Made by a program: the position numbers and the translations under genes. Below are positions 1 to 8,335 of a DNA stretch of 64,000 nucleotides, one piece after another (the stretch's first letter is position 1; each line of letters begins with the position of its first letter). Under the pieces are notes generated by a model. That model did no database searches, had not been told where the DNA came from, and saw only the letters and a list, made by a program, of their open reading frames with translations. The stretch comes from Succinivibrio dextrinosolvens (lineage in GTDB: Bacteria; Pseudomonadota; Gammaproteobacteria; Enterobacterales; Succinivibrionaceae), in the NCBI RefSeq assembly GCF_011065405.1, contig NZ_CP047056.1, positions 2,130,747 to 2,194,746 on the forward strand, given 5' to 3'.

Positions 1-110
1 GATACCTCATTAAAGAGGTTTCCGCCACAGTTAATACTGGTTTTCTTGTTTTTAGAGAGTGCGGTTTCAATCTGTTTAATAAATTCTTTATGTGTAATGA
101 TCTTTTTCAT
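1..110 (-). CDS. Partial gene, N-terminus only; possibly a phage-type integrase
   Basis: Only the first 36 codons are inside the window; the gene runs off the left edge. The ATG at 110 follows an AGGAGCC ribosome-binding site lying in the end of the upstream Rep-like gene, with one base between the two genes, so they are probably co-transcribed. The peptide begins MKKIITHKEF and contains INCGGNLFNEV, which loosely resembles the arm-binding (DUF4102) domain of island tyrosine integrases. That would fit a nearby AlpA-type regulator and CI-like repressor. The evidence is thin: the family call is inference, the existence of the gene is well supported. Confidence 0.5.
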   Translation of the reverse strand, partial: MKKIITHKEFIKQIETALSKNKKTSINCGGNLFNEV

Positions 111-111
111 T

Positions 112-1200
112 TTAGGCTCCTATAAGCTTAGTTTCGGTATTAAAACTATCGAAATCTTCACTGGCAGGATTGAAAGAAACGCTTATAGAGTCGTATTCAT
201 CAAGGTTTGAACAGTATTCGTTATTACAATCTCCTCCTGTATTAGTTTCATTTGCTGCAGTGACAAATTGAGGTGTGTCGTCAGCGTAATTACAAGGTAC
301 TGTATTATTGGTAGACTCAGTCTGTGATTGTACCTGCTCCTGGTTTTGTGATGCCATGATGTAGGTTGATAATTGAGAATTTCCGTACTTGTTCTGCTCT
401 CTAATTGTCTTGTTAGATAATTCATTGAAGAACAGATCGTCATACTTATATTCATCAAGAAGGTTCAGTGCTTTCTTCATGAAGGAACTGAAAGAAAAAA
501 TATGTTTGCTGTTTGGATTGTTAAACATATCTCTTATTCTGGATTTACATTCCTCAAAAGAAGATTTGAGTTTTAATGTCTTAGCGCTTAAAGCTGCACC
601 CTGCATATTCATTTTTCCTTGAAAATACAGTTTCTCTAAAAACAGCGCATATGCTCTCTCCTTTTTCTTCAGTACATCCAGTTTTTTTTGTGCGTATGGG
701 TAAAGCCTTACTGAATATTGAGAGCACTTCTTTAGGAATGATGAGGCAAAACTAAAGAATTCAGGATATATAGTAAGGACACATGGTGAATTTCTTTTCA
801 GATGAAAGAACAGTATTGCTTTATTACAATCAGAAACATATTCATTTATCAGAAGAAATATGTGTCTTAAATGTACTCTTGCAAGTTTGGTCCCTTGCTC
901 TGTTGGTAAATATAAACTTCTTATAATCTGTTCTGTATTAAGTTTGACTATGAGGTTATCCTTGCTGTTATGCTCATATTTGTTAATACCTGCATAGATA
1001 AGTCTTAATACAACAGGAATGTCATATAGGTTTGGTACACTCAAACCGGACAGTTTTTTATCAACAGTTCTCAAGGTCTTTGAAATCTTTGCTGCTAACT
1101 CAAGATCAATGAGTTTGAATGAGTATTTTGGAATCGTTATTTTTAATGATTTGTCTAACTCATCATTATTATTTATAAGTATTTCATTTATAATAGTCAT
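112..1200 (-). CDS. Unrecognised 362-aa protein, possibly a plasmid/island replication initiator
   Basis: I do not recognise a family with certainty. The first 250 residues are rich in Lys, Leu, Phe and Tyr with alternating predicted helices, as in winged-helix replication initiators. The last 100 residues are Asn/Gln/Ser/Thr-rich and look disordered. The gene lies downstream of a small AlpA-type DNA-binding gene on the same strand and one base before a possible integrase gene, an arrangement seen in integrative satellites. A Rep role is inference from size, basic character and position. An orphan island protein is equally possible. Confidence 0.45.
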   Translation of the reverse strand: MTIINEILINNNDELDKSLKITIPKYSFKLIDLELAAKISKTLRTVDKKLSGLSVPNLYDIPVVLRLIYAGINKYEHNSKDNLIVKLNTEQIIRSLYLPTEQGTKLARVHLRHIFLLINEYVSDCNKAILFFHLKRNSPCVLTIYPEFFSFASSFLKKCSQYSVRLYPYAQKKLDVLKKKERAYALFLEKLYFQGKMNMQGAALSAKTLKLKSSFEECKSRIRDMFNNPNSKHIFSFSSFMKKALNLLDEYKYDDLFFNELSNKTIREQNKYGNSQLSTYIMASQNQEQVQSQTESTNNTVPCNYADDTPQFVTAANETNTGGDCNNEYCSNLDEYDSISVSFNPASEDFDSFNTETKLIGA

Positions 1201-1263
1201 AACTTTTCAAGCTTCCCGGTGCGCAATTTTCCAGAAGGGCATCGGGGAGTTTTCTCCTTTTGT

Positions 1264-1518
1264 CTAGTTTGTTTCTGTCAGTTTCCATAATGGATTGCTC
1301 TTATTGAAGCTATCTGCCCAACTTAAGATTTCATCCCTCTTCCATAGCGGACGCTTGGTTAAATAAAGCTCCTCAGGAAAACCCTTAGATTTTTTCCATT
1401 TATTGAATGTTGCTCGGGTGATACCAAAGATTCTCATTATCTGAATGGTATTCAAGAAGATGTTTTCGTTGAGAAGCTGTATTGGAGAGGTTGAAATTTT
1501 ATCTGTTTTATTTGCCAT
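1264..1518 (-). CDS. AlpA/MerR-like helix-turn-helix regulator
   Basis: The protein has 84 residues and a single helix-turn-helix. Residues 24-45 (TIQIMRIFGITRATFNKWKK) match the recognition pattern of AlpA/excisionase-type winged HTH proteins, and PLWKRDEILSWAD corresponds to the usual wing region. Such proteins control integrase expression or act as directionality factors in satellites and islands. It is transcribed away from a CI-like repressor gene across a 208-bp AT-rich intergenic region, the classic layout of a lysogeny-type switch. The family call is fairly firm; the target is inferred. Confidence 0.7.
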   Translation of the reverse strand: MANKTDKISTSPIQLLNENIFLNTIQIMRIFGITRATFNKWKKSKGFPEELYLTKRPLWKRDEILSWADSFNKSNPLWKLTETN

Positions 1519-1726
1519 TTTTATACTTCCTTATAAGTTAATTTTTTATAAATACTCTAAAATATAAAATACGTAATTATAATAACTTATAAAATGCTTT
1601 AAATCAATAAAAATATAAGAAAAGCGTTTATATATAGATGTGAAAGGCTTATAAATGCAAATTACAAACAAATAGAATATAATTAGAGCATGGATAATTT
1701 CTGATAAATATAAATTTCGAGCTTAT
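1519..1726. promoter_or_regulatory. Divergent control region between AlpA-like and CI-like genes
   Basis: This very AT-rich region contains three copies of CTTATAA (near 1532, 1590 and 1648), the first being the palindrome CTTATAAG. They are plausible operators for the neighbouring repressor. A good -10 box (TATAAT, 1678-1683) reads toward the repressor gene. No strong -35 is visible, which suggests activation or self-regulation. Operator assignment is inference from repetition and position. Confidence 0.4.
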
Positions 1727-2641
1727 ATGAACTTTAAAGATTCCGAATTATTTGTCTCTAAGTTGTTGAAAGTAAGACCTAACACTAACTTTGAAGATGA
1801 AGACGATTTAGAAGCCGCTTTTTTCATTTGTATTCGTGATAATACTGATGAATTTAAGGAGCAGTTACGTGCTGTACGAAAGCGACACTCCAAGACACAA
1901 GCGGAGATTGCTAAGTTTTTGGGGGTTACTCAGGCTGCTTATTCTGGATGGGAATCTGGTTCAAGTTTTCCTAAATCTTCATCAATTAAAGAATTAGCTA
2001 AGTACTATAACGAAGATCCGTCTATATTTCTAAGCTTTATAAATGAGAATGATCTTGAACACACAGAATCTGTACCAATCCTGGTTAAAGACGATCTTGA
2101 TTACTGTTCTTCAGCTCTGTTGAACATGAAGCTGCACCAGATAAAGAAAAACTATAATAAATCTGATGCTGAACTGGATAGTACTATTCGTAATAAGTTT
2201 TTTAAACCTGATTTTACTACTGGTAAATTCAAGAAGGTCCCTTCAAGCTCTGCTGTTGATTTTTTCTATGTGGTTCCGGATGATTCGATGGAAACAACTA
2301 TAGTAAAAGGCAGTCTGGTATCTATTAGTCATGCTGTGTTTATGGGCGGTAGCGATGAACAGAAGTTTTCTCGTGCTAATAACAAGGTGGTCTTATTAAG
2401 TATAAAAGATGGCCCTGTTATGCTAAGACGCGTTTTTTTTGAAGGAGATCTTGTTACTTTAATCGCATCGAATCCAAACTACGCCTCCAGATCATTTCCT
2501 TTAGAAAGAAATGAAGGTGTTATTAGTTCAATTACTGACAAGGGAAGATTCTCTTCGTCTAATGACAATAAATCAATCATGACAGCGAATTCTATTACTC
2601 TTTTGGGAATTGCAAAGGAAATGATTGTAGATTTGTCTTAA
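1727..2641 (+). CDS. CI/LexA-like transcriptional repressor (XRE HTH + S24 domain)
   Basis: The protein has 304 residues. An XRE-type helix-turn-helix spans about residues 45-100 (KTQAEIAKFLGVTQAAYSGW). A C-terminal S24-like domain spans about 185-300 and contains the expected serine motif, PDDSMETTIVKGSLV. The position where the catalytic lysine of LexA/CI proteins usually lies reads VMLRRV, so self-cleavage may be lost or altered. It diverges from the AlpA-like gene and probably represses the island genes, including its own. The start was chosen as the first ATG after the TATAAT box; its ribosome-binding site is weak. A shorter relative survives as a fragment at 6181. Confidence 0.8.
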   Translation: MNFKDSELFVSKLLKVRPNTNFEDEDDLEAAFFICIRDNTDEFKEQLRAVRKRHSKTQAEIAKFLGVTQAAYSGWESGSSFPKSSSIKELAKYYNEDPSIFLSFINENDLEHTESVPILVKDDLDYCSSALLNMKLHQIKKNYNKSDAELDSTIRNKFFKPDFTTGKFKKVPSSSAVDFFYVVPDDSMETTIVKGSLVSISHAVFMGGSDEQKFSRANNKVVLLSIKDGPVMLRRVFFEGDLVTLIASNPNYASRSFPLERNEGVISSITDKGRFSSSNDNKSIMTANSITLLGIAKEMIVDLS

Positions 2642-2740
2642 TGATCGGATGTTGCGATGACTATCAAATCATAATATTGAAATTTTTGTACACTAATATA
2701 AAATTGAAGACAGTTAGTTGTAGTTTGTACTAGATCGCAT

Positions 2741-2860
2741 GGTGTCTTTTTATTAAGGTGCTTGAGGCTTGACGGTATAAAACGAAAGGAAAGGGCTTTC
2801 TGTACGGTGTCTATTTAGTTAGGTGCTTGAGTCAGAAAGCCCTTTCTCGTTATTTTTTAT
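2741..2860 (+). repeat. Pair of 26-bp direct repeats around a long hairpin with T-run
   Basis: Two near-identical 26-bp copies (2741-2766 and 2806-2831) share GGTGTCT and AGGTGCTTGAG. The second lies in the loop of a long inverted repeat: arm 2781-2802 begins AACGAAAGG, arm 2833-2851 ends CTTTCTCGTT, and TATTTTTTAT follows. It can serve as a terminator for the repressor gene, or could be a structured small RNA. AAGGTGCTTGAG recalls sequences near Hok/Gef loci, but no Hok-like peptide is visible. Confidence 0.5.
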
Positions 2861-2967
2861 GATTACCCCACTTTAAGTAGTCATAGATTCTTATAAGCCT
2901 GCGTATATGAGATTTATTGGTTGATTTAACAGAACTAATTTATGATGATTTACACCTACATTCCACA

Positions 2968-3255
2968 TTAAATATTAACCTTTGGTACAAATTCAATCTT
3001 AAGTGTTCTTCCCATGGCATCAGCTAGTTTTCTAAGTAAAGCAACGCTTGGGTTTCTTGTTCCATTCTCTAATCTAGAAATATCTGCCTGACTAATGCCT
3101 GATTTTACAGATAGTTCTTTCTGTGTTAGGCCGGCATCATGTCTAGCCTTCATTAAAGCTTTTGTTATCTCCATTTCTGGCTGGAGAGATTCGTATTCTT
3201 TTTTGAACTCTTTATCTTGTAAAAGTTCATTTGTTAATTCTTCCAAGTCAGTCAT
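2968..3255 (-). CDS. higA: HigA-type antitoxin (XRE family)
   Basis: The protein has 95 residues. An acidic, helical N-terminus (LQDKEFKKEYESLQPEMEI) precedes a canonical XRE helix-turn-helix at residues 40-70 (LTQKELSVKSGISQADISRL). In HigBA modules the antitoxin follows the toxin, binds and neutralises it, and represses the operon. Here it overlaps the toxin stop by 8 bp, so translation is coupled. A nearly identical second copy lies at 33161 and ends five residues earlier because of an insertion. This copy retains the PKVNI tail and belongs to the only intact pair in the window. Confidence 0.88.
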   Translation of the reverse strand: MTDLEELTNELLQDKEFKKEYESLQPEMEITKALMKARHDAGLTQKELSVKSGISQADISRLENGTRNPSVALLRKLADAMGRTLKIEFVPKVNI

Positions 3256-3610
3256 TTATATATCGCTCTCTTGTTGAAAAATAAATTTGTCTTCTTTCTT
3301 TTGCCAAAGCAATTTCATTAGGCGGAGTTTTTCTCGTTTTTTTTACAAAACCATTTGTTGCAACTATGATTTTGTCTCTGTCAAAGAAATATAGAATTCT
3401 TACTATATTTCCGCCTTCGATTGTTCTTAGTTCAAAAATACCATCATCGAGAGGTTTACTTAAAGGTTCTCTTGCTAGATTACCAAGTTCCTCTAAAAGA
3501 TGGAGGTCTGTTACTACTTTTGCCTTAAGTTTAAGATCCAATGTCTTAATAAACTGTGCTAATGGTTTTGTTCCATCAGCTTCTTTAAAAAAATAAATTC
3601 TATACTTCAT
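3248..3610 (-). CDS. higB: HigB-type toxin (RelE/Gp49-like mRNA interferase)
   Basis: The protein has 120 residues from the ATG at 3610, which has an AGAGGTT ribosome-binding site eight bases upstream; an upstream in-frame ATG at 3655 is less likely. The fold signature of the Gp49/HigB family is visible: MKYRIYFFKEADGTKPLAQF, then FELRTIEGGNIVRILYFFDR, and the C-terminal FVKKTRKTPPNEIALAKERR with conserved Lys and Arg residues. HigB enzymes cut mRNA on the ribosome and are held by HigA, the next gene. The palindromic operator lies directly upstream. The reading frame is intact. Confidence 0.88.
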   Translation of the reverse strand: MKYRIYFFKEADGTKPLAQFIKTLDLKLKAKVVTDLHLLEELGNLAREPLSKPLDDGIFELRTIEGGNIVRILYFFDRDKIIVATNGFVKKTRKTPPNEIALAKERRQIYFSTRERYIND

Positions 3611-3618
3611 ATAACCTC

Positions 3619-3640
3619 TATATGTTATATATAGCATATT
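3619..3640 (-). promoter_or_regulatory. Palindromic operator of higBA
   Basis: An imperfect palindrome, ATATGTTATATATAGCATAT (3620-3639), sits immediately upstream of the higB ribosome-binding site. HigA or the HigBA complex normally binds such a site. The same sequence is kept upstream of the broken second copy, near 35637. Confidence 0.6.
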
Positions 3641-3660
3641 TTTTTTAAAAAACAATTAAC

Positions 3661-4046
3661 TTTACAAATTATTTTTTTACATCACAAGATTGATTGGCTA
3701 TATTAAGGTTATTAATGGGGATTATTTCATCAACCTTGTTGTAATCAATTTCATATGTGGAAAAAGCTGTTGGAAATATTTTTTTGATACACTTACCTAT
3801 GTTATTGGAAAGTAAGAATGTACACTTATCTATATTACTGTTACACTTACCTATGTTATTTGATTTGTATAAATATACCGAATTTGGTGAGCTTAAAAAT
3901 GGGGAGTATTTTTAGGTCGTTATTACTAATTTATTGAAATTAAAACTGATTTGGTGAAAATTGGTGAATTGCGAAAAAAGTACATTGATTTTTAAGAAGA
4001 ATTTATAATATTTGTTCTTTCCTTCGCACCAATTCCTTTCTTTTTT
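3661..4046. other. Non-coding AT-rich spacer with short repeats and a leader remnant
   Basis: No gene is seen. Three similar 19-bp repeats of the type TACACTTACCTATGTTATT lie at 3788-3806, 3821-3839 and 3842-3860. Read on the minus strand they encode NNIGKC-like blocks, possibly a relic of a repetitive protein linker. The stretch near 3661-3770 is duplicated beside the second higB copy (35665-35785). CTTTCCTTCGCACCAATTC at about 4018-4037 is one of four copies of a cassette-leader motif. Confidence 0.5.
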
Positions 4047-4140
4047 CCCAAGTTTTTCAAAAATTGTGTACTAGTTTTCTTGCACCCAAAATTCCCAAGT
4101 TTTTCAAAAATTGTGTACTAGTTTTCTTGCACCCAAAATT
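4047..4140. repeat. Perfect 47-bp tandem duplication at IS edge
   Basis: 4047-4093 and 4094-4140 are identical 47-bp units beginning CCCAAGTTTTTC and containing TTGTGTACTAG. A diverged third copy lies beyond the other side of the transposase gene (about 6083-6147), in the same orientation. The unit therefore seems to be host or older-IS sequence duplicated around the insertion, or part of the IS ends. Confidence 0.75.
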
Positions 4141-4159
4141 TGATCTCCAAATTCAGCAT

Positions 4160-5956
4160 TTAATGTGGCTTACGGGCATGTTTAATCATGTTTGGTACAG
4201 CAATATTCTTTCTATACTGAGATACAGGCTCAGGTACATGAAACAGCTTTAAAGTTTCCTTCTGTGTCCTGGATATTGTCTTTACTGCGCTATACCCGTC
4301 TCCGAACTCGACTGTCTTTATTCCCTGTAAATCCCTTAGAATTGTTCGTACCGAATGATGAGGAAGCTTAACGCCGTTTTCTTTCATTTTTCTTAGCAGG
4401 TATTCAATTCTCATATGAAGGCTAAGTGCAATAAACTCAACGAAGCACTTTCCTGGCAGACTTTCTTCAGATGAAGTATTGAATCTGTCGCAGCTCATCT
4501 TTACCTTCAGATCATTAAAGCAGTCCTCAACAGTCCTTCTGTCCTTATAACCGTAGAAAGCCTGTTTGCCCTCACCAATACAGTCAGATACGCAGACAAA
4601 GATGCCTGCTTTTGAGTTTGCTTCCTGAAATGCTTCATTATTGATTCTGATTAAGCCGTCTTCTTCCTGTATCAAATACTTTTTTGCAAAACTCTGATTG
4701 TTTCCATCCAGTGTCATATGCTCTTTGAGCATTTTCATAACTTCAACACGACGTTTCTGAATATGCTTGGTAACAGCTCCGGCCCTCTCCTGGTCGTAGA
4801 ACACATGAACAAATAAATCCTTTTTAAGCTTTTTTCCTTTGTTCTTATATTCATAGACGATTTTCTTTGTGAATACATTCTCCTCAATTGCTGATTCGTA
4901 TTTATCTCCACATATAAAGGCCTGAGCTGCCTCAAGCAGGACATCTTTAAATGTATCAACCTTATCTAAGGGTACGCAGATCAGAAAGTGATAACCACAG
5001 GATAAAATTTCATTCAAATTGTCGTTACTGTAGTAGCCTCTGTCCATAACCGCAACAAAAGAACGAGCTCCTATGTGCAGCAGATTATCAAAGGTAAAGC
5101 TTACCGTGGAGATATCTGGGATAGAACCATTGAATCTGCTGTAGTAAAGTGGTCTGCCAGTCTTTTGGTCTGTCAGCAGAACAATGTTGATTTGAGGAAT
5201 GTTCTCTTCCTGTTTATTGTGACTGAACTTTGCATCAAGATACTTTGAGTAGGTACTGATAGAAGTAGAGTCTAAAGCCCAGAACCTGCGTCTTGAAGTG
5301 CCGTTGGCTTGGTAGAGAGACTCAAAATAATGTGAAAAAAAGTTGAGTTCATCCGCCTCGGTAACACTTTGGAATAGGCGGGTGATTGCTGTTGGCGTTA
5401 AAGGTACCTGATATGGTAGCTTGTGCTCTTGTGCATAAAGGGCATAACGGTTGCTCTTAAAGTCACATTCATCAAGACAGTAATATGCAAGAGAAAGTAA
5501 CTGTTTATAGGTGTCAGGAAATACACTCTTAAGAGATTCGAGCAGAGTATCTTTTTCAATAAGCTTTGTGAAGAGAAGATAGGTCCCAACAGAGATAACA
5601 TCAGTTACTTCATGCTTGGAGTTCACCTTGAGACTGGTAATAATCTCACTTGAATGATCTTCCTCAATCCTTAACTCCCACTTCTTTTGTTCCTCATCGT
5701 AATATCTGACTATAGCAATATCCTTGTATTCAGGACGGGATTTTAAGAAGCTTTCCTCAAACAAAATCAGCCCAGCACCGTTGCCACTGTTGATTTTGCC
5801 AATGGTTCTGGTATTGGTCTTAATTGCATATTTCTTTTCAGGGAGCCATTTATTCTCATCAAATGATTTTACGTAGGTCACCCCCCTGCTGGATATAGTC
5901 TGGTAGTAGATATTTGGGAGTTTCTTAATTAAACTATTCATTTCTGATAATCTCAA
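4160..5956 (-). CDS. IS4-superfamily (IS1634-like) DDE transposase
   Basis: The protein has 598 residues. The RNase H-like core is visible: the first Asp in WALDSTSISTY, the second in VAVMDRGYYSND, and the glutamate in YKDRRTVEDCFNDLK. The last matches the Y-(2)-R-(3)-E-(6)-K signature of IS4-type enzymes. The frame is intact, so it may be active. The region ahead of the ATG carries a self-complementary block, ACTAGTACAC/GTGTACTAGT (about 5956-5980), perhaps an end or operator. The insertion probably separated a cassette leader from the S24-type gene now represented by the fragment at 6181. A degenerate C-terminal relative remains near 22464. Confidence 0.85.
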   Translation of the reverse strand: MRLSEMNSLIKKLPNIYYQTISSRGVTYVKSFDENKWLPEKKYAIKTNTRTIGKINSGNGAGLILFEESFLKSRPEYKDIAIVRYYDEEQKKWELRIEEDHSSEIITSLKVNSKHEVTDVISVGTYLLFTKLIEKDTLLESLKSVFPDTYKQLLSLAYYCLDECDFKSNRYALYAQEHKLPYQVPLTPTAITRLFQSVTEADELNFFSHYFESLYQANGTSRRRFWALDSTSISTYSKYLDAKFSHNKQEENIPQINIVLLTDQKTGRPLYYSRFNGSIPDISTVSFTFDNLLHIGARSFVAVMDRGYYSNDNLNEILSCGYHFLICVPLDKVDTFKDVLLEAAQAFICGDKYESAIEENVFTKKIVYEYKNKGKKLKKDLFVHVFYDQERAGAVTKHIQKRRVEVMKMLKEHMTLDGNNQSFAKKYLIQEEDGLIRINNEAFQEANSKAGIFVCVSDCIGEGKQAFYGYKDRRTVEDCFNDLKVKMSCDRFNTSSEESLPGKCFVEFIALSLHMRIEYLLRKMKENGVKLPHHSVRTILRDLQGIKTVEFGDGYSAVKTISRTQKETLKLFHVPEPVSQYRKNIAVPNMIKHARKPH

Positions 5957-6082
5957 CTAGTACACCTTAAAGTGTACTAGTTTAAAATAAAAAGTCAAGA
6001 TTTTTATGCTGATCTTTCAATTAATTAAGAAGAAAAATTAGAAAAATTTAAGAACGTGTGTACTAGTTTGTAAACTTTCGGT

Positions 6083-6147
6083 TTCTCCCCACCAAAACCA
6101 AGTTTTTCAAGAATTGTGTACTATTTTTTTTACACAAAAAATTCTTC
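6083..6147. repeat. Diverged copy of the 47-bp IS-edge repeat
   Basis: TCTCCCCACCAAAACC is followed by AAGTTTTTCAAGAATTGTGTA, related to the tandem unit at 4047. The first 25 bases recur at 21476-21500, where they also lead into the end of an S24-like gene. This suggests that both loci descend from one module. Confidence 0.6.
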
Positions 6148-6180
6148 TTTTCTAAAGATTTTGTATTTTTAAGCAACCAA

Positions 6181-6648
6181 TTGTCAAAAATAGATGTGGT
6201 TACTGCTAAAGAATACGGTGTCAAAGACTTTAGATGCTGCAGCTCTCCACTCAAAGATAGTTTTGTCTTCTTTAATCGCTCTGAGGATATGGTGGGAACA
6301 AGAAATACTATTCCTGCCAACAGTTATGTCTATTGTTCTTTTGAGAGTTTAAAGGTATTTGATCGTCTTGAGAGACTGGCGGCGGCAAATGATAAGGTAG
6401 CTCTTGTTAAGCTTGGAGAAGGAGCTCATCTTTTAAGACAGGTTATCCTTGATAGTAATCATTTAATTTTAAGAGCTTGGAATGACAAGGTTCCGGATAT
6501 GATTTTCCCTGTTTCAAAAGGTTCTATTGGTGTATATGGAAGCAGGGATTACGTTTCTGTTGCTAATGGCGAATTAATTTACGCCGAAGGCGTAGAAATA
6601 TACGGTATCGCTTATGAATATGCAAAGAAAATAGATGTTGCCAATTGA
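6181..6648 (+). pseudogene. C-terminal fragment of an S24/CI-like repressor
   Basis: An open frame of 155 codons begins at a TTG without a ribosome-binding site, directly after IS-edge sequence. It lacks any helix-turn-helix. The visible part (IPANSYVYCSF, DKVALVKLGEGAHLLRQV, ending GIAYEYAKK) corresponds to the S24 fold and the C-terminal tail seen in the 304-aa repressor at 1727. The N-terminal DNA-binding half is probably lost through the adjacent insertion. The last 14 codons recur in a shorter relic at about 21504-21545. Residual expression as a dominant-negative dimerisation domain is possible but speculative. Confidence 0.6.
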
Positions 6649-6685
6649 TACATAATCTTTGTTTTGAATTGCGGTTATTATGATG

Positions 6686-6712
6686 AAAAAGGCTAGATAA
6701 ACTAGCCTTTTT
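6686..6712. terminator. Bidirectional hairpin terminator
   Basis: AAAAAGGCTAG and CTAGCCTTTTT form a perfect stem around GATAAA, with A- and T-tracts on both sides. It separates the S24 fragment from the convergent AlbA-type gene. Confidence 0.75.
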
Positions 6713-6736
6713 GATTGTGTAGAAACACTAATTTAA

Positions 6737-8125
6737 CTAGAGAATCGTCCAATATCCGTTTCTTTTTGATCCAGAACGATCAATAACTTTACTAGTCTTT
6801 AGTATCCTAATATTTTTTTCAATAGTTGAATTTGCAACTCCAATTATCGATGCAAGAGCCTCTTGGGTAAGATTAGGATTATCTCTTATAGCATCAAGAA
6901 TTTTTTTCTGAGTTTCATTAAGTTTAGTTTTCTGATCAATTGAATTATTTTCTAATTGATTAACTAGTGAGTCAGAGATCCTATTAAAAGGAATATTCAC
7001 AACAATAGAGTTGTCACGGAACTCAAAAGCTTTCTCTCCATAAATCTTAGTGATCTTTGGTACGCCTCTGCCAGAGCGTTCACTAATATGAAGCTGAAGA
7101 AACATATCTGATAAGGCCTGGTTGACAGGAATTGATTCTCCTTTATAAAAACCTTCTTTCGTCTGATTGGGAGCAAGGGTTCCTCTTGAAAGGATCTCAA
7201 TTCTGTCACTAAATATTGTTATCATTGGAGCATTGCCATCTACCCAGAGATTGTGGACGAAAGCATTGATAATTGCTTCTCTAAAGGCATTGATATCAAA
7301 AAGCCTAACTTCCTTTCTGTCTACAATACGATTAGATTCATCTGCCTGAAGAATATTTATCACGTCTGCGTATTCAAGAACTTTATCCAATGAGAAAAAA
7401 ATACAGTTATTGCCGAATTCTCGAACGGAATATAAAGGTGATGCCTTATCTTTTCCGCGAAATATTGTTACTCTTACTGGAATATGTGAATCATCAGATA
7501 CAAGCTGAGCCAGAATATTGTATGCTCCGTCTTTTGTTTTAAGACCAAGATTTTTTTCAAAGGTATCTTTATTTAAGACAATACCTTTGTCTTCATAGTA
7601 CAGAAACAGTTTTCTAAATGTTAAATCTTGATATTCAGAGGCAGTGTTGGAAACTGTTGGAAGACCAAACCTTAATACCGAGAAAAGCTGAGACTCTCTT
7701 TCAGGAAACTTAAGCAAGTTTACCTTAGATGATCCTATTCTTAGATACCTAACTCCATCAAATGCTGTAGGAACTTTTGTTGCTGCTGGTATTACAAGAA
7801 TAACAAGTCTGTGTCCATCGATTTTTATTTCTTTAAAATAAAATCCAATATCTGGAGTAACTAATCTAGCTAGATAATGCTCCAATGGTTCATTCTTTAC
7901 ATCTCTATGAGGGTTAAAGGTTGTTCCTGTCAATTCATGAGTATCGTTATTAACTCCCCATATGAGATAACCGAATTCTTTACCTGACATGGCGGCTGCA
8001 TTAGAAAGAGATGATATATAGTCTCCAATATCCTTGGCACTATACCAATTTTCTTTAAATTCGAACCATTCTTCCTCTGATTCTCTATCTATCAAATTTT
8101 TTACAATATTTTCTAATTTATTCAT
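6737..8125 (-). CDS. Schlafen/AlbA-domain ATP-binding transcriptional regulator (copy 1)
   Basis: The protein has 462 residues. A Schlafen/AlbA_2 domain covers about 15-135 (EWFEFKENWY, then VRYLRIGSS). A divergent GHKL-type ATPase domain with the N-box-like NAFVHN lies near residue 290 and continues to SERSGRGVPKI. A C-terminal winged helix covers about 405-462 (LTQEALASIIGVANSTIEKN) and the protein ends in YWTIL. Family members are thought to be regulators or defence-related nucleic-acid binders; their biochemistry is poorly known. It is the most diverged of three full copies here and, unlike the others, lacks a repeat-rich linker. The strand is opposite to the other two. Confidence 0.75.
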   Translation of the reverse strand: MNKLENIVKNLIDRESEEEWFEFKENWYSAKDIGDYISSLSNAAAMSGKEFGYLIWGVNNDTHELTGTTFNPHRDVKNEPLEHYLARLVTPDIGFYFKEIKIDGHRLVILVIPAATKVPTAFDGVRYLRIGSSKVNLLKFPERESQLFSVLRFGLPTVSNTASEYQDLTFRKLFLYYEDKGIVLNKDTFEKNLGLKTKDGAYNILAQLVSDDSHIPVRVTIFRGKDKASPLYSVREFGNNCIFFSLDKVLEYADVINILQADESNRIVDRKEVRLFDINAFREAIINAFVHNLWVDGNAPMITIFSDRIEILSRGTLAPNQTKEGFYKGESIPVNQALSDMFLQLHISERSGRGVPKITKIYGEKAFEFRDNSIVVNIPFNRISDSLVNQLENNSIDQKTKLNETQKKILDAIRDNPNLTQEALASIIGVANSTIEKNIRILKTSKVIDRSGSKRNGYWTIL

Positions 8126-8175
8126 AAAGTTACAGCCTCAATCTATGTTTAATTATATACTAATTTTTGTTTTAG

Positions 8176-8253
8176 GTAAGGAATAAAGTAAGGAATAAAG
8201 TAAGGAATAAAGTAAGGAATAAAGTAAGGAATAAAGTAAGGAATAAAGTAAGG
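8176..8253 (+). repeat. 12-bp tandem repeat array, left part
   Basis: About 6.5 copies of GTAAGGAATAAA lie head to tail. Read on the plus strand the unit encodes Val-Arg-Asn-Lys, the kind of four-residue linker repeat found between ATPase and winged-helix domains of AlbA-type proteins. An in-frame TAG directly precedes the array, so it is not coding now. The array continues at 14651 and was split by the IS66-family element; AAGTAAGG (8246-8253) is the target duplication. Confidence 0.85.
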
Positions 8254-8335
8254 GTAACTGGTCTAAATAAAGCGACTTTCTAACCTGTTCTAATTTTTAA
8301 TAAAGTTAACCATAGCATTTCGTTTGGAGGATGAT

